A program made the translations under genes and the position numbers. From Alistipes sp. (GTDB lineage: Bacteria > Bacteroidota > Bacteroidia > Bacteroidales > Rikenellaceae): DNA of 64,000 nucleotides. Below the pieces are notes generated by a model. That model was not told the origin of the DNA. It searched no databases and saw only the letters and a list, made by a program, of their open reading frames with translations. Every line of letters starts with the position of its first letter. Position 1 is the first letter of the stretch. The DNA lies in the NCBI GenBank assembly GCA_017547175.1, contig JAFYQI010000006.1, forward strand, positions 1 through 64,000, given 5' to 3'. This document shows positions 32,295-41,526 of the stretch, piece after piece.

Positions 32295-35294
32295 ATGCAA
32301 AGCAAAGGTTTTATCAAACTCATCGCCGTGCTGCTGGCACTGGCATGTGTTTACCAGCTCTCGTTTACGTTCAAGACGCGTAGCGTAGAGAAGAAGGCCG
32401 CAGAGTATGCAGCCGCGTTCCCCCTTGAGCAGCAGGCCGAGGCGGAGCAGCACTACCTGGATTCGATTCAGAATCTGCAAGTGTTCAACATGGGCTTTAA
32501 GTCCTTCACCTACAAGGAGTGCAAAGAGAAGGAGTTGAATCTGGGTCTGGACCTCAAGGGTGGTATGAACGTCATGCTCGAGGTACAGGTGGAGGATGTT
32601 GTGAAGGCTTTGGCCGGTGACAGCGCCCAGGATCCCGCCTTTATCGCCGCTATCGAGGAGGCTAACGCCAACCTCAAGAGCGGTACGTCGAAGGATTATA
32701 TCGCCGACTTCGTAGAGATCTACGAGCGTCAGACCAACGGCGGTTCGCTGGCAGTGTTGTTTGTCAGCCCCGATCGTAAGGACATCATGCTCGAGAGCAC
32801 GAACGAGGAGGTTCAGAAGGTGCTCCAGCGTGAGACCGAGGCCGCTATCGCAGCTTCGTTCAACGTATTGCGTAGCCGTATCGACCACTTCGGCGTAACG
32901 CAGCCCAACATCATGCGTCTGCCCAACTCGCACCGCATTTTGGTTGAGTTGCCGGGTGTTAAGGAGCCGCAGCGTGTGCGTGACCTGCTTCAGGGTACCG
33001 CTTCGCTCGAGTTCTGGACCACCTACAGCGCCAACGAGGTGCTGCCCGCTATGGTGCAGGCTGACCAGTATCTGAAGTCGGTTGTAGCCGAGGAGGCTGC
33101 CGCTACGGAGGAGGTTGAGGCTCAGGAGGGTGAGCAGGCTGAGGGCCTGATCGCCGAGATCGGTGAGCAGCAGGTTGAGGAGGTTGAGGCTCAGGAGGGT
33201 CGTTACAACCGTGCTCAGAACCCGCTCTTTGCCGTGCTCGATCCTTCGTTTGCCGGTGGTGCCGCTGTCGGTGCTGCTTACAAGGCCGATATGGCTCAGG
33301 TTGAGAAGTATCTCGCTATGCCCGCCGTTCGTGATCTCTTCCCCGCCGACATCGACTTCAAGTGGGCTGTGAAGGGTGACGACATGATGGATGGTCGCTA
33401 CCAGCTCTTCGCAATTCGCGTAGCTCGTGCCGATGGTAAGGCTCCGCTGGATGGTTCGGTAATCACCGAGGCTCGCGAGCAGTACTCGCAGCAGGGTGCT
33501 ACGGCCGAGGTTTCGATGGCTATGAACGCTGAGGGTGCTCAGGAGTGGGCTCGCCTGACGGGTGAGAATGTAAATAAGTGCATCGCCATCGTACTCGACG
33601 GCTATGTATACTCGGCTCCCAACGTACTGAACAAGATCGAGGGTGGTACCTCGTCGATTACGGGTAACTTCACGATCCAGGAGGCTCAGGACCTCGCCAA
33701 CGTACTTTCGTCGGGTAAGGTTCCTGCTCCCGCCAAGATTATCCAGGACACCGTAGTAGGTCCGTCGCTGGGTCAGGAGTCGATCAACGCCGGTCTGTTG
33801 TCGTTCGTGATCGCCTTCATCCTCGTACTGCTCTACATGGGTCTGTTCTACAAGACGGCCGGTTGGTTGTCGGATATCGCCCTGCTGACGAACGTATTCC
33901 TGCTGATGGGTGTACTTGTATCGTTCGGCGCTGTGTTGACCCTCCCCGGTATCGCCGGTATCGTACTGACGATGGGTATGGCTGTGGATGCCAACGTAAT
34001 TATCTACGAGCGTATCAAGGAGGAGCTTCGTGGTGGTAAGGGCCTGTCACTCGCTATCAAGGATGGTTTCTCGAACGCATACTCGGCTATTATCGACGGT
34101 CAGCTGACCACGATCATCACCGGTATCGTCCTCTTCATCTTCGGTACGGGTCCGGTTCAGGGCTTCGCTACGACCCTCGTTATTGGTATCATCACCTCGG
34201 TATTTACCGCTGTATTTATTACGCGTCTGCTGATTGACTGGGCTGCTGCTAAGTTCGGTTCGGTTTCGTTCTCGCGTCCTTGGTCGGAGAACTTCCTCAG
34301 CAACACGAAGATCGACTTCCTTTCGAAGCGCAAGACGGCTTACATCGTGGTAGCTGTTGTACTGGGTCTGTCGTGCATCTCGTTGGCTGTTCGTGGTCTG
34401 AACCTCGGTGCCGAGTTCACGGGTGGTCGTGCTTATGTAGTACGTTTCGACCAGGCTGTTGAGGCTGAGGAGGTACGTGCTAACCTGGCTGAGCAGTTCG
34501 CTCAGGTAGAGGATGCTGACGCCGCTTCGATTTCGTACGAGGTGAAGCAGTACGGTGGTGAGAACCAGATGCGCATCGTGACGCAGTACCGTTTCGACGA
34601 TACGTCGGATGAGGCTACGGCTGAGGTAGAGCAGATCCTCTACGAGGCTATGAAGGGTCTCTACACCTACGATATCACCTTCGAGCAGTTCCGCGACACG
34701 CAGACGGACGAGAACGGTATCCTGAATGCTGACAAGATCGGTCCTTCGATTGCTAAGGATACGACCTGGAACGCTATCTACTCGGTAATCTTCTCGCTGA
34801 TCGCTATTGGTCTTTACATCACGTTCCGCTTCAAGCGTTGGCAGTGGGCTTCGGGTGCTACGATTGCTCTGGCAGTAAATACCTTCATGATCATCGGTCT
34901 GTACTCGATCTTCTACGGTCTGCTGCCCTTCAACCTGGAGGTTAACCAGGCCTTCATCGCCGCTATCCTGACGATCATCGGTTACGCCATCAACGATACG
35001 GTGGTTGTATTCGACCGTATCCGCGAGTTCTTGGGTCTCTATCCGAAGCGCTCGTTGGCTGAGAATGTGAACAAGGCTATCAACTCGACCTTGTCGCGTA
35101 CGATCAACACCTCGGCTACGACGCTCGTAACCCTGATCGCCATCTTCCTCTTCGGTGGTGAGACGATCCGTGGTTTCATCTTCGCGTTGATTCTCGGTGT
35201 CTGCATCGGTACGGCTGCTACGATCTTCGTGGCTACGCCGATCGCTTACGGTCTGATGACGCGTGCCGACAAGAAGAAGGAGTTGAAGAAGTAA
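32295..35294 (+). CDS. secDF: Fused protein-export membrane protein SecDF
   Basis: 999 residues, a SecD-SecF fusion as usual in Bacteroidota. SecD part: first helix, the conserved LNLGLDLKGGMNVMLEV, the large periplasmic P1 domain, and helices with GMAVDANVIIYERIKEE. SecF part from about residue 680: ISLAVRGLNLGAEFTGG and YAINDTVVVFDRIRE. It uses the proton gradient to pull exported proteins across the inner membrane. Within P1 an acidic Glu/Gln/Ala-rich insert (about residues 255-300) contains a 21-bp exact repeat. Codon use is notably uniform (many GTA, GCT, CGT), consistent with high expression. Confidence 0.97.
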   Translation: MQSKGFIKLIAVLLALACVYQLSFTFKTRSVEKKAAEYAAAFPLEQQAEAEQHYLDSIQNLQVFNMGFKSFTYKECKEKELNLGLDLKGGMNVMLEVQVEDVVKALAGDSAQDPAFIAAIEEANANLKSGTSKDYIADFVEIYERQTNGGSLAVLFVSPDRKDIMLESTNEEVQKVLQRETEAAIAASFNVLRSRIDHFGVTQPNIMRLPNSHRILVELPGVKEPQRVRDLLQGTASLEFWTTYSANEVLPAMVQADQYLKSVVAEEAAATEEVEAQEGEQAEGLIAEIGEQQVEEVEAQEGRYNRAQNPLFAVLDPSFAGGAAVGAAYKADMAQVEKYLAMPAVRDLFPADIDFKWAVKGDDMMDGRYQLFAIRVARADGKAPLDGSVITEAREQYSQQGATAEVSMAMNAEGAQEWARLTGENVNKCIAIVLDGYVYSAPNVLNKIEGGTSSITGNFTIQEAQDLANVLSSGKVPAPAKIIQDTVVGPSLGQESINAGLLSFVIAFILVLLYMGLFYKTAGWLSDIALLTNVFLLMGVLVSFGAVLTLPGIAGIVLTMGMAVDANVIIYERIKEELRGGKGLSLAIKDGFSNAYSAIIDGQLTTIITGIVLFIFGTGPVQGFATTLVIGIITSVFTAVFITRLLIDWAAAKFGSVSFSRPWSENFLSNTKIDFLSKRKTAYIVVAVVLGLSCISLAVRGLNLGAEFTGGRAYVVRFDQAVEAEEVRANLAEQFAQVEDADAASISYEVKQYGGENQMRIVTQYRFDDTSDEATAEVEQILYEAMKGLYTYDITFEQFRDTQTDENGILNADKIGPSIAKDTTWNAIYSVIFSLIAIGLYITFRFKRWQWASGATIALAVNTFMIIGLYSIFYGLLPFNLEVNQAFIAAILTIIGYAINDTVVVFDRIREFLGLYPKRSLAENVNKAINSTLSRTINTSATTLVTLIAIFLFGGETIRGFIFALILGVCIGTAATIFVATPIAYGLMTRADKKKELKK
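33111..33200 (+). repeat. Direct repeat inside secDF acidic insert
   Basis: A 21-bp sequence at 33111-33131 recurs exactly at 33180-33200 (period 69 bp, in frame), encoding EVEAQEG twice. It marks a variable periplasmic linker. Confidence 0.85.
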
Positions 35295-35315
35295 TCCTTC
35301 ATTCTGATTGATAGA

Positions 35316-35347
35316 AAGCCCTGCGAATTTTCGCGGGGCTTTTTTTT
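35316..35347 (+). terminator. Intrinsic terminator after secDF
   Basis: Stem AAGCCCTGCGA / TCGCGGGGCTT (one T-G pair), 4-nt loop, eight T. Confidence 0.9.
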
Positions 35348-35362
35348 ATCTAAATAAATTTA

Positions 35363-35370
35363 TACCTTTG
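35363..35370 (+). promoter_or_regulatory. -7 element for YbbR-like/coaE/folP/lolD operon
   Basis: TACCTTTG 19 bp after the T-run of the secDF terminator, which can serve as the -33; the ATG follows at 35390. A palindrome TAATATATATTA lies directly downstream (35371-35382). Confidence 0.6.
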
Positions 35371-35389
35371 TAATATATATTACAGCACC

Positions 35390-35782
35390 ATGAAACAACT
35401 CTTTGATCGTATTCGTCGCTCCATCTCGCCTGTTTTTATCGTGATGTTGGTAGCTTCGTTTATTCTTTGGTATATCGCCAAATTGAGTTATACCTATACC
35501 ACCGAGCAGGTGATGCGCCTCAATGTCGAGGGAAGTCAATTCCCCATTACCTGTGTAGTTGAGGGAGTAGGTACTAACCTTGTTGGTTATCGTCTCTATC
35601 ACGACAAGGTACTGCGTATTCCGCTTGCGGAGTTGCGTACCAAGACCTCGTATGAGGAGGAGACGTATGGTAAGATTATGATCGATCCCCACTCGTTGCA
35701 GAATGCCATCTCGGTTCGTTGTACCGATATCAAGATTATCTCGATTGGGGATGTGCCGCCGCTCGAAAATTTCGTGGAGTAA
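35390..35782 (+). CDS. Small YbbR-like membrane-anchored protein
   Basis: 130 residues: a short cytoplasmic N-terminus, one membrane helix (VFIVMLVASFILWYIAKLSY) and an extracytoplasmic beta-rich part (FPITCVVEGVGTNLVGYRLY). Bacteroidales often have a longer YbbR-repeat protein just before coaE; this looks like a short version with a single repeat. That assignment is inferred from gene order and topology. Its stop overlaps the coaE start (TAATG). Confidence 0.65.
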   Translation: MKQLFDRIRRSISPVFIVMLVASFILWYIAKLSYTYTTEQVMRLNVEGSQFPITCVVEGVGTNLVGYRLYHDKVLRIPLAELRTKTSYEEETYGKIMIDPHSLQNAISVRCTDIKIISIGDVPPLENFVE

Positions 35783-36366
35783 TGTTCAAGGTCGGAATCA
35801 CAGGAGGCATAGGAAGCGGTAAGAGTACTGTTTGCCGTCTTTTTGCCGAACGCGGGGTGGCGGTGTATGATACCGATGCAGCCGCCAAACGATTGATGGC
35901 CGAGTCGGAGGAGCTCAAAGCACAAATCATTGCCCGATTCGGTGCAGAGAGCTATTGTGATGGTGAGTTGAATCGTCCCTATTTGGCTCAACGAGTCTTT
36001 GGTGATGCGCAGGAGCGCGAGGCGTTGAATCGCTTGGTACATCCGGCTGTAATCGCCGATTTTGAGCAATGGGCTGAGTCGCAGACGGGGTCGTATGTGC
36101 TTTTGGAGAGTGCTATTTTGTACGAAGCCGGCTTGGATCAACACCTGGATCGTGTGGTTGCAGTCTTGGCACCGAAGAGTTTGCGCCTGGAGCGTGCCAT
36201 GCTGCGTGATGGGGCAAGTCGTGAGCAGATCGAGAACCGCATGGCTGCCCAGATGGATGACGATACGTTGCGTGACAGAGCTGATGTGGCGTTGGTCAAT
36301 ATCTTTGAGGAGGAGCTTGAAGCGATGGTGCAGGAGCTTGATTTCAGATTCAAAAATCACCTTTGA
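35782..36366 (+). CDS. coaE: Dephospho-CoA kinase
   Basis: 194 residues from ATG 35782 (MFKVGITGGIGSGKST; P-loop 8-16). DTDAAAKRLM is the CoA-binding region and LLESAILYEAGLDQ the acidic segment of the family. It phosphorylates dephospho-CoA in the last step of CoA synthesis. An upstream extension into the YbbR-like gene is rejected. Ends in TGATG overlap with folP. Confidence 0.95.
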   Translation: MFKVGITGGIGSGKSTVCRLFAERGVAVYDTDAAAKRLMAESEELKAQIIARFGAESYCDGELNRPYLAQRVFGDAQEREALNRLVHPAVIADFEQWAESQTGSYVLLESAILYEAGLDQHLDRVVAVLAPKSLRLERAMLRDGASREQIENRMAAQMDDDTLRDRADVALVNIFEEELEAMVQELDFRFKNHL

Positions 36367-37205
36367 TGAAATCCCCACAAAGTCGCCTGGTCATGGGCAT
36401 TGTCAATTGTACCCCCGACTCTTTTTATACAGGATCGGGCGTTATGCCGTGTCGAGAGGCGTTACGGATGCTGATCGCGCAACACCTCGATGAGGGTGCC
36501 GACCTGCTCGACTTTGGTGGTTATTCGACCCGTCCGGGTGCAACCGATATTTCGATCGAAGAGGAGTGGAGTCGCTTGAAGGCGGGTCTTTTGGCATGCG
36601 AGGAGATTTGTCGTGAACGCGGAGTGAAACCCTGTGTTTCGGTTGATACGTTTCGTCACGAGGTGGCGCAGCGAGCCATTGAGGAGTTTGGCGTGGGGAT
36701 GATTAACGATGTCACCGGAGGTCAATACGATACGTCGATCTATCAGTTAGTGGCCGAGAGCGGAGTCCAGTATGTCGCGATGCATATGCGCGGTACACCC
36801 CGTACGATGCAACAATTGACCGATTACGACGATGTCGTGGCAGAGGTGACGGCATGGCTTCATGAACGTACCAAACTGATGGGTGGTGCGGGGGTCGATG
36901 CATCGCAGATCATCCTTGATCCCGGTTTTGGTTTTGCCAAGAGTCTCGAACAAGAGTATCAGCTACTGGCAGGGGTGGATCGGATTCGGACGTTGGGATT
37001 CCCCATTTTGGCGGGAGTTTCTCGCAAGTCGATGATTACCCGTCCGCTCGGTATTTCGAAAGAGGCGGCTTTGCCTGCGACGACGGCTTTGCATTGGGAG
37101 TTGTTGTGTCGTGGCGTACAGATACTGCGTGTGCATGATGTGGCTGCGGCTCGTCAAACAGTTGATCTCTATAATTATTACGAAAAAATTGCCTTGCAAC
37201 GATGA
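36366..37205 (+). CDS. folP: Dihydropteroate synthase
   Basis: 279 residues, TIM-barrel pterin-binding enzyme. [15 protein letters not shown] (pyrophosphate loop), [45 protein letters not shown] and AGVSRKSMI are the classical conserved segments. It joins p-aminobenzoate to hydroxymethyl-dihydropterin and is the sulfonamide target. Start and stop overlap both neighbours (TGATG, ATGA). Confidence 0.96.
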   Translation: MKSPQSRLVMGIVNCTPDSFYTGSGVMPCREALRMLIAQHLDEGADLLDFGGYSTRPGATDISIEEEWSRLKAGLLACEEICRERGVKPCVSVDTFRHEVAQRAIEEFGVGMINDVTGGQYDTSIYQLVAESGVQYVAMHMRGTPRTMQQLTDYDDVVAEVTAWLHERTKLMGGAGVDASQIILDPGFGFAKSLEQEYQLLAGVDRIRTLGFPILAGVSRKSMITRPLGISKEAALPATTALHWELLCRGVQILRVHDVAAARQTVDLYNYYEKIALQR

Positions 37206-37855
37206 TTAAGGTAACCAATATTCACAAACGTTTTGGCGCGTTGGAGGTACTGAAAGGTATCTCGCTGGAGGTCAAAAAGGGAGAATTGATCTCCATTGTC
37301 GGTGCTAGTGGTGCCGGTAAGACCACCTTGTTGCAGATTATCGGAACCCTGTCGCGAGCTGACGAGGGTGTGGTCGAGATTGACGGATGCGATCTTTCAA
37401 CTTTAAGCGACCAGGCTTTGGCTCGCTTTCGTAACCAACGTATCGGATTTGTCTTCCAATTTCACCACCTGCTGCCCGAATTTTCGGCGTTGGAGAATGT
37501 CTCCATTCCGGGATGGATTGCTGGGCGTAATCGCGAGGAGGTGATGGCTCGTGCGCGTGAATTACTTACGATGATGGGGCTCGCCGAGCGCCTGGATCAT
37601 AAACCGTCACAACTTTCAGGCGGTGAGCAGCAGCGTGTTTCGATTGCACGTGCGTTGATCAATAATCCGGCCGTGCTGTTGGCCGACGAGCCGTCGGGTA
37701 ATCTTGATTCGCGTAACCGCGATGAGATCCATCGGCTCTTTTTTGAGTTGCGTGAACAGCTCGGTCAGACAATCGTGATTGTCACCCATGACGAAAAACT
37801 CGCCTCGACGGCAGATCGTTGCATTCGCATCGAGGATGGTCTCGTAGCCCAGTAA
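37202..37855 (+). CDS. lolD: LolD-type ABC transporter ATP-binding protein
   Basis: 217 residues. Walker [10 protein letters not shown] (34-42), Q-loop [16 protein letters not shown], signature LSGGEQQ (138-144), Walker B AVLLADEP (157-164). The sequence after the Q-loop is typical of the LolD/MacB group. LolD powers release of outer-membrane lipoproteins by LolCE; lolC/E are not in this window. Overlaps folP by 4 bp. Confidence 0.88.
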   Translation: MIKVTNIHKRFGALEVLKGISLEVKKGELISIVGASGAGKTTLLQIIGTLSRADEGVVEIDGCDLSTLSDQALARFRNQRIGFVFQFHHLLPEFSALENVSIPGWIAGRNREEVMARARELLTMMGLAERLDHKPSQLSGGEQQRVSIARALINNPAVLLADEPSGNLDSRNRDEIHRLFFELREQLGQTIVIVTHDEKLASTADRCIRIEDGLVAQ

Positions 37856-37866
37856 ACGGTGCCACT

Positions 37867-38571
37867 ATGTCTTGTTTCCGCTTCAAAGCCTTTCAGGTGA
37901 TTCAATCCGCAAGCCCGATGAAAGTGGGTACGGATGGTGTCCTGTTGGGGGCATGGACGCGGATCGGATCGTCGGATCGTCGCATCCTTGATATCGGCAC
38001 CGGTACGGGGTTGCTTGCTTTGATGATGGCGCAGCGTGCGCCTCAAGCCGAGATTTTGGGCGTGGATATCGATTCCATCGAAGAGGCTCGTCTGAATGCC
38101 GACCTGTCGGCGTGGGGGAGTCGAATCCATCTGCAACAGACCCCCGTTCAAGAATTTCAAGCAGCACCGTTTGACCTGATTCTATCCAATCCGCCCTTTT
38201 TTGTCGAGTCGTTGCGTTGTCCCGATCGCGGACGCACCATGGCACGCCATGCGGTGGCGCTACCATTTGAAGAGTTGCGCGATGCCGTAGTGCGCCTGTT
38301 GAAGCCCGAAGGTCGTTTTGCGCTGGTTTTGCCCATCGTCGAGGCTGAACGATTTGTGGCACTTGCGGCCGAAGTGTTGCGCCCGATTCGTCGCACGGAG
38401 GTTCGTACCACACCGCGACATCCGGCTAAACGCGTCTTGTTGGAGATGGTGCATGCCGCTTCGGAACAGGCCGTGGAACCCATGACGGAACTGATGATCG
38501 GTACCGGTGAACACGAAACCTATACCGATGAGTATCGTGCTTTGACGGGCGATTTTTACCTCAAATTTTGA
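37867..38571 (+). CDS. trmN6: tRNA1(Val) adenine-N6 methyltransferase (TrmN6-like)
   Basis: 234 residues from ATG 37867. SAM-binding motif I ILDIGTGTGLLALMMAQR, GVDIDSIEEA (motif II) and catalytic NPPF (108-111). N-terminal FRFKAFQVIQ and KVGTDGVLLGAW are typical of TrmN6, which methylates A37 of tRNA-Val. The gene lies 11 bp after lolD. Confidence 0.88.
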   Translation: MSCFRFKAFQVIQSASPMKVGTDGVLLGAWTRIGSSDRRILDIGTGTGLLALMMAQRAPQAEILGVDIDSIEEARLNADLSAWGSRIHLQQTPVQEFQAAPFDLILSNPPFFVESLRCPDRGRTMARHAVALPFEELRDAVVRLLKPEGRFALVLPIVEAERFVALAAEVLRPIRRTEVRTTPRHPAKRVLLEMVHAASEQAVEPMTELMIGTGEHETYTDEYRALTGDFYLKF

Positions 38572-38597
38572 AAGTTACGCAAAATCTCTTAAATTTG
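38567..38597 (+). promoter_or_regulatory. Promoter of DUF4831 gene
   Basis: TTTG (38567-38570), 19-bp spacer, TAAATTTG (38590-38597): full consensus. The -33 overlaps the trmN6 stop codon. Confidence 0.75.
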
Positions 38598-38624
38598 TCT
38601 TTCGGAACTAAACCGTTTACGCTT

Positions 38625-39527
38625 ATGAAACGACTTCTGATATTGGTTGCGATGGTGGTGCTATCCATGTCGCTCTATGCACAAAACAATCCCTATATAG
38701 CCCTTTTGGGGGTGTTTGATACAGCCGATGGCGGTGTGATGCTGTCGGTGCCTACGACGACCCTTACAGTCGATGTAGAAGCCGAGTGTGAACGCACGAT
38801 TTGCGGTCCCTATGCCCGTTATGCGCAGAAATATCTGGGTGTTCGTGCCCCGCTGACCGATAAGAATGAGTGGCGAATGACGCGTGCCGCGGTGGGACTT
38901 GCCGATGCCGATATCTATCAGCAGGAGCCCTTTGATGCCGATGCTCCTGAGACAATGAGCTATACCACCTCGGAGGTTGATTTCCCCGTTGTATTGCCTG
39001 ATAAGACTTCGACCAATGCAGCCACGCTCGAGAGTGCAGCCATGGCAGCAGCCAATGCTATCTTCTCGTTGCGTCGTCATCGTACCGAGCTGATTACGGG
39101 TGAAGCCGGAGAGCATGTCTTTGGCGAGGGTCTGGAGGCGGCTCTGAACGAGATTGCTCGTCAGGAGCAGGCCTATCTGGAGCTCTTCCTCGGTAAGCGC
39201 ATTACGAGTCGTGTGGCATATCGCTATGTGGTAACTCCCGAGTCTTCGCGTCAGCAATATGTGGTGTGCCGTTTCAGCCCCGATCAGGGAATTGTACCCT
39301 CGAGTGATTTGACCGGTAATATGGTAGTCTTGCAGATTACCCCTGCCGAGCAGGTTGTTTCGCCGATCCCCGAGGCCGGTCCGAAGGAGACTGCTACGCT
39401 GACTTGCATCATTGCCAACCGAGCAACCTGTACGGTACAGGCCCAGGGTGAGGAGTTGTGTCGTGAGGTGTTGCCGATCTATGCCTTCGGTCGTACGATC
39501 CAGGTTGCACAACCTAAGCATCGCTAA
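38625..39527 (+). CDS. DUF4831 family secreted protein
   Basis: 300 residues from ATG 38625, with signal peptide (MKRLLILVAMVVLSMSLYAQ). An in-frame extension to 38568 would include the promoter and is rejected. The mature part, with APLTDKNEWRMTRAAVGLAD and repeated Ala-rich helices (TNAATLESAAMAAANAIFSL), matches the Bacteroidales DUF4831 family as I recall it. Function unknown; likely periplasmic. Confidence 0.82.
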   Translation: MKRLLILVAMVVLSMSLYAQNNPYIALLGVFDTADGGVMLSVPTTTLTVDVEAECERTICGPYARYAQKYLGVRAPLTDKNEWRMTRAAVGLADADIYQQEPFDADAPETMSYTTSEVDFPVVLPDKTSTNAATLESAAMAAANAIFSLRRHRTELITGEAGEHVFGEGLEAALNEIARQEQAYLELFLGKRITSRVAYRYVVTPESSRQQYVVCRFSPDQGIVPSSDLTGNMVVLQITPAEQVVSPIPEAGPKETATLTCIIANRATCTVQAQGEELCREVLPIYAFGRTIQVAQPKHR

Positions 39528-39565
39528 AGGCAAAACTTGTGGCTGCGGGCTCGCATACCTCGCGT

Positions 39566-40192
39566 ATGACCCGTTTGTTGGGGGCTTTTCGTCGTGAGCG
39601 TAATGGCTTGGTGGCCGATACGATGCACTACGATGGGGCGCGTTATGGGCTGAATTATGGCGTGAGCCTCCCCACGGTGCGCAGTTTGGTGCGTGAAAAT
39701 GAGCCGATCCGCGATGAGGCTTTTGCCCGTTTCTTGGTATCACAGCAGGTGCGCTGTCTGCAATTAGCCGCCCTGCATTTGGCTGATCCCACTGCTCTAG
39801 TCGATTCATCCGTGGCCGATTTTTGGCTCTCCAAACTTCAAAATTCGGAATTAGCAGAGGAGGCTGCTTATGCCCTTTTAGTACGCACAGCCACTTTGGA
39901 CGAACTCTTGGAGCGTGCGCTCAACCTGCAAACGCCCCTCTATGCCCGCTATGCCTTGTTGTTGGCAGCCGCCCGCCAAACAACCCCTTCCGTGAAGTGG
40001 TTGCACCCCACGCTTCAGTTGCTTCAGGCGGAGGATCATCGATTGATACGGCAAGCCGTGACGACGCTTTGGGCGCAGATTGCCAATAGCGACGAAACCC
40101 AAAAGAGGGTTGTCCTCGAACACCTCTCTGTGCTCGGAACAACCCCGTCGGAGTGTTATCTGAAGGAGGAACTCGCGTGGCGGATCCTTTAA
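39566..40192 (+). CDS. AlkD-like DNA alkylation repair HEAT protein
   Basis: About 208 residues from ATG 39566 (GTG at 39539 is an alternative). The whole protein is helical with HEAT-like units (YGVSLPTVRSLVRENEPIRD, FARFLVSQQVRCLQLAALHL, and a conserved LQNSELAEEAAYALL). It resembles the AlkD family (PF08713), which in studied members excises alkylated bases. Active-site residues were not checked. Its last four bases overlap the convergent thioredoxin gene. Confidence 0.68.
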   Translation: MTRLLGAFRRERNGLVADTMHYDGARYGLNYGVSLPTVRSLVRENEPIRDEAFARFLVSQQVRCLQLAALHLADPTALVDSSVADFWLSKLQNSELAEEAAYALLVRTATLDELLERALNLQTPLYARYALLLAAARQTTPSVKWLHPTLQLLQAEDHRLIRQAVTTLWAQIANSDETQKRVVLEHLSVLGTTPSECYLKEELAWRIL

Positions 40193-40518
40193 TAGTGGTG
40201 ACCGGCTAACTCGTACTCTTCCAACTCTTCCAAGATAGTGACCAGGTGGTGGTAGCTCACACTGCCGCTTTCGCGCCATAAGACCTCTCCGCGTCTGAAG
40301 AACATCAAGGTCGGCACTGAAACTACATGATAGCGATGTATGATGGGTTGCATGGCCGGATCGTCGATGTCGATCCGATAAACATCTGTACGGTTACCCA
40401 TACGCTCCTCGAATTGTGTGATGATGGGATGCATCTGTTGGCAGGAATCGCACCAGGTGGCGTAGAACTCAACAAAGGTCAGGTTCTCTTGCCAAATCTT
40501 TTTTTCGAATAATGACAT
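40189..40518 (-). CDS. Thioredoxin-like protein with CDSC active site
   Basis: 109 residues, no signal peptide, so probably cytoplasmic. Active site WCDSC (Cys23, Cys26) in place of WCGPC, and the cis-Pro loop VSVPTL are present. A thiol-disulfide exchange role is likely; the non-classical CxxC suggests another redox potential or partner. It begins 12 bp after the UXS-like epimerase, with which it probably shares a transcript. Confidence 0.87.
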   Translation of the reverse strand: MSLFEKKIWQENLTFVEFYATWCDSCQQMHPIITQFEERMGNRTDVYRIDIDDPAMQPIIHRYHVVSVPTLMFFRRGEVLWRESGSVSYHHLVTILEELEEYELAGHHY

Positions 40519-40530
40519 AGCGATATATGT

Positions 40531-41493
40531 TTAGTTGTTGACTTCTACCCACGAAAAGAAGGCATTGGAGCGCTCTGTCAGTTCGTGTTCGGCATAGGCG
40601 ATGACTCGTTTCAACCCCTCGTCGAGCGAGGTTGTTGGTGCCCATCCCAATGCTTTTCGCGTCTCCTGAAGGTCCGGTACAGATCGTTGGTACTCCTCCG
40701 GACGAGCTGTTGTGTAAATGATTTGCGACCGACTGCCGGTCAGTGAAACGATACGACGTGCCAGATCGAGGATCGAAATCTCGTGATCGCTGCCTAAATT
40801 GACCGTGCGTGTATGGTCGGTCGGCAGGGCACGCATCAGGCGCAACAACCCATCGACAATATCGTCCACCCAGCAAAAGGTGCGAATCTGCTCTCCGTTT
40901 CCCTCGATCCTCAGATCCCGATTTTGCAATGCCGACACCACCCATTTGATCACGACCCGTTGGTCCATCAAATCGGCTCCGTGGCCATAGCAGTTGTAGA
41001 TGCGGGCAATGCGCGTGTCGACGCCAAACTCTTGTCGGTAGGCACGATGAAGTGCCTCGGCTGCCAATTTCCCCTCGATTAGGGCGCGCCGAGTCGGGCA
41101 GTCGAGTAGTGTGGCGGTCTGTTTGTAGTGGTAGATTTTACCGGTCGAGGCGAGTACGACTCGTGCGTGTTCGCTGCGTGCCGTATCAAGCGCATGGAGT
41201 GACCCCATCATGTTGACGCGCAACGTTTCGACCGGTAGCGCTTTGTTGTAATGGACCATGGATGGTGCGGCGAGGTTATAGATCTCGTCGCATCTGATCC
41301 CGAAGGGGTGAATGATGTTGTGATGAATGTAGTGAAACGAGGCGTTGTGGCGCGTTTCGTTCAGTATCGGCGCATGGGTAATATCCCGAATGTCGATCGC
41401 AAAGACCTCATGGCCCTCTTCGATCAATCGGCGGCAGAGGTGGGAGCCGATGAATCCCACTCCGCCCAGGACTACGGTTCGCTTCTTTGGCAT
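40531..41493 (-). CDS. Extended SDR epimerase/dehydratase, UDP-glucuronate decarboxylase-like
   Basis: 320 residues. Rossmann motif GGVGFIGS (10-17) and UXS-type blocks (IYNLAAPSMVHYNKALPVET, RIYNCYGHGADLMDQRVV, IRTFCWVDDIVDGL) are clear. At the catalytic YxxxK site the sequence is ALIEGK (137-142): Lys142 is kept but the Tyr is Leu138. The Ser/Thr region reads ASTGK in place of STSEV. It may therefore use a different mechanism or be inactive. Nucleotide-sugar metabolism is the family role. Confidence 0.83.
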   Translation of the reverse strand: MPKKRTVVLGGVGFIGSHLCRRLIEEGHEVFAIDIRDITHAPILNETRHNASFHYIHHNIIHPFGIRCDEIYNLAAPSMVHYNKALPVETLRVNMMGSLHALDTARSEHARVVLASTGKIYHYKQTATLLDCPTRRALIEGKLAAEALHRAYRQEFGVDTRIARIYNCYGHGADLMDQRVVIKWVVSALQNRDLRIEGNGEQIRTFCWVDDIVDGLLRLMRALPTDHTRTVNLGSDHEISILDLARRIVSLTGSRSQIIYTTARPEEYQRSVPDLQETRKALGWAPTTSLDEGLKRVIAYAEHELTERSNAFFSWVEVNN

Positions 41494-41526
41494 CTTGTTC
41501 CCTTTTTAGGGCAACAAGAGCAAATA

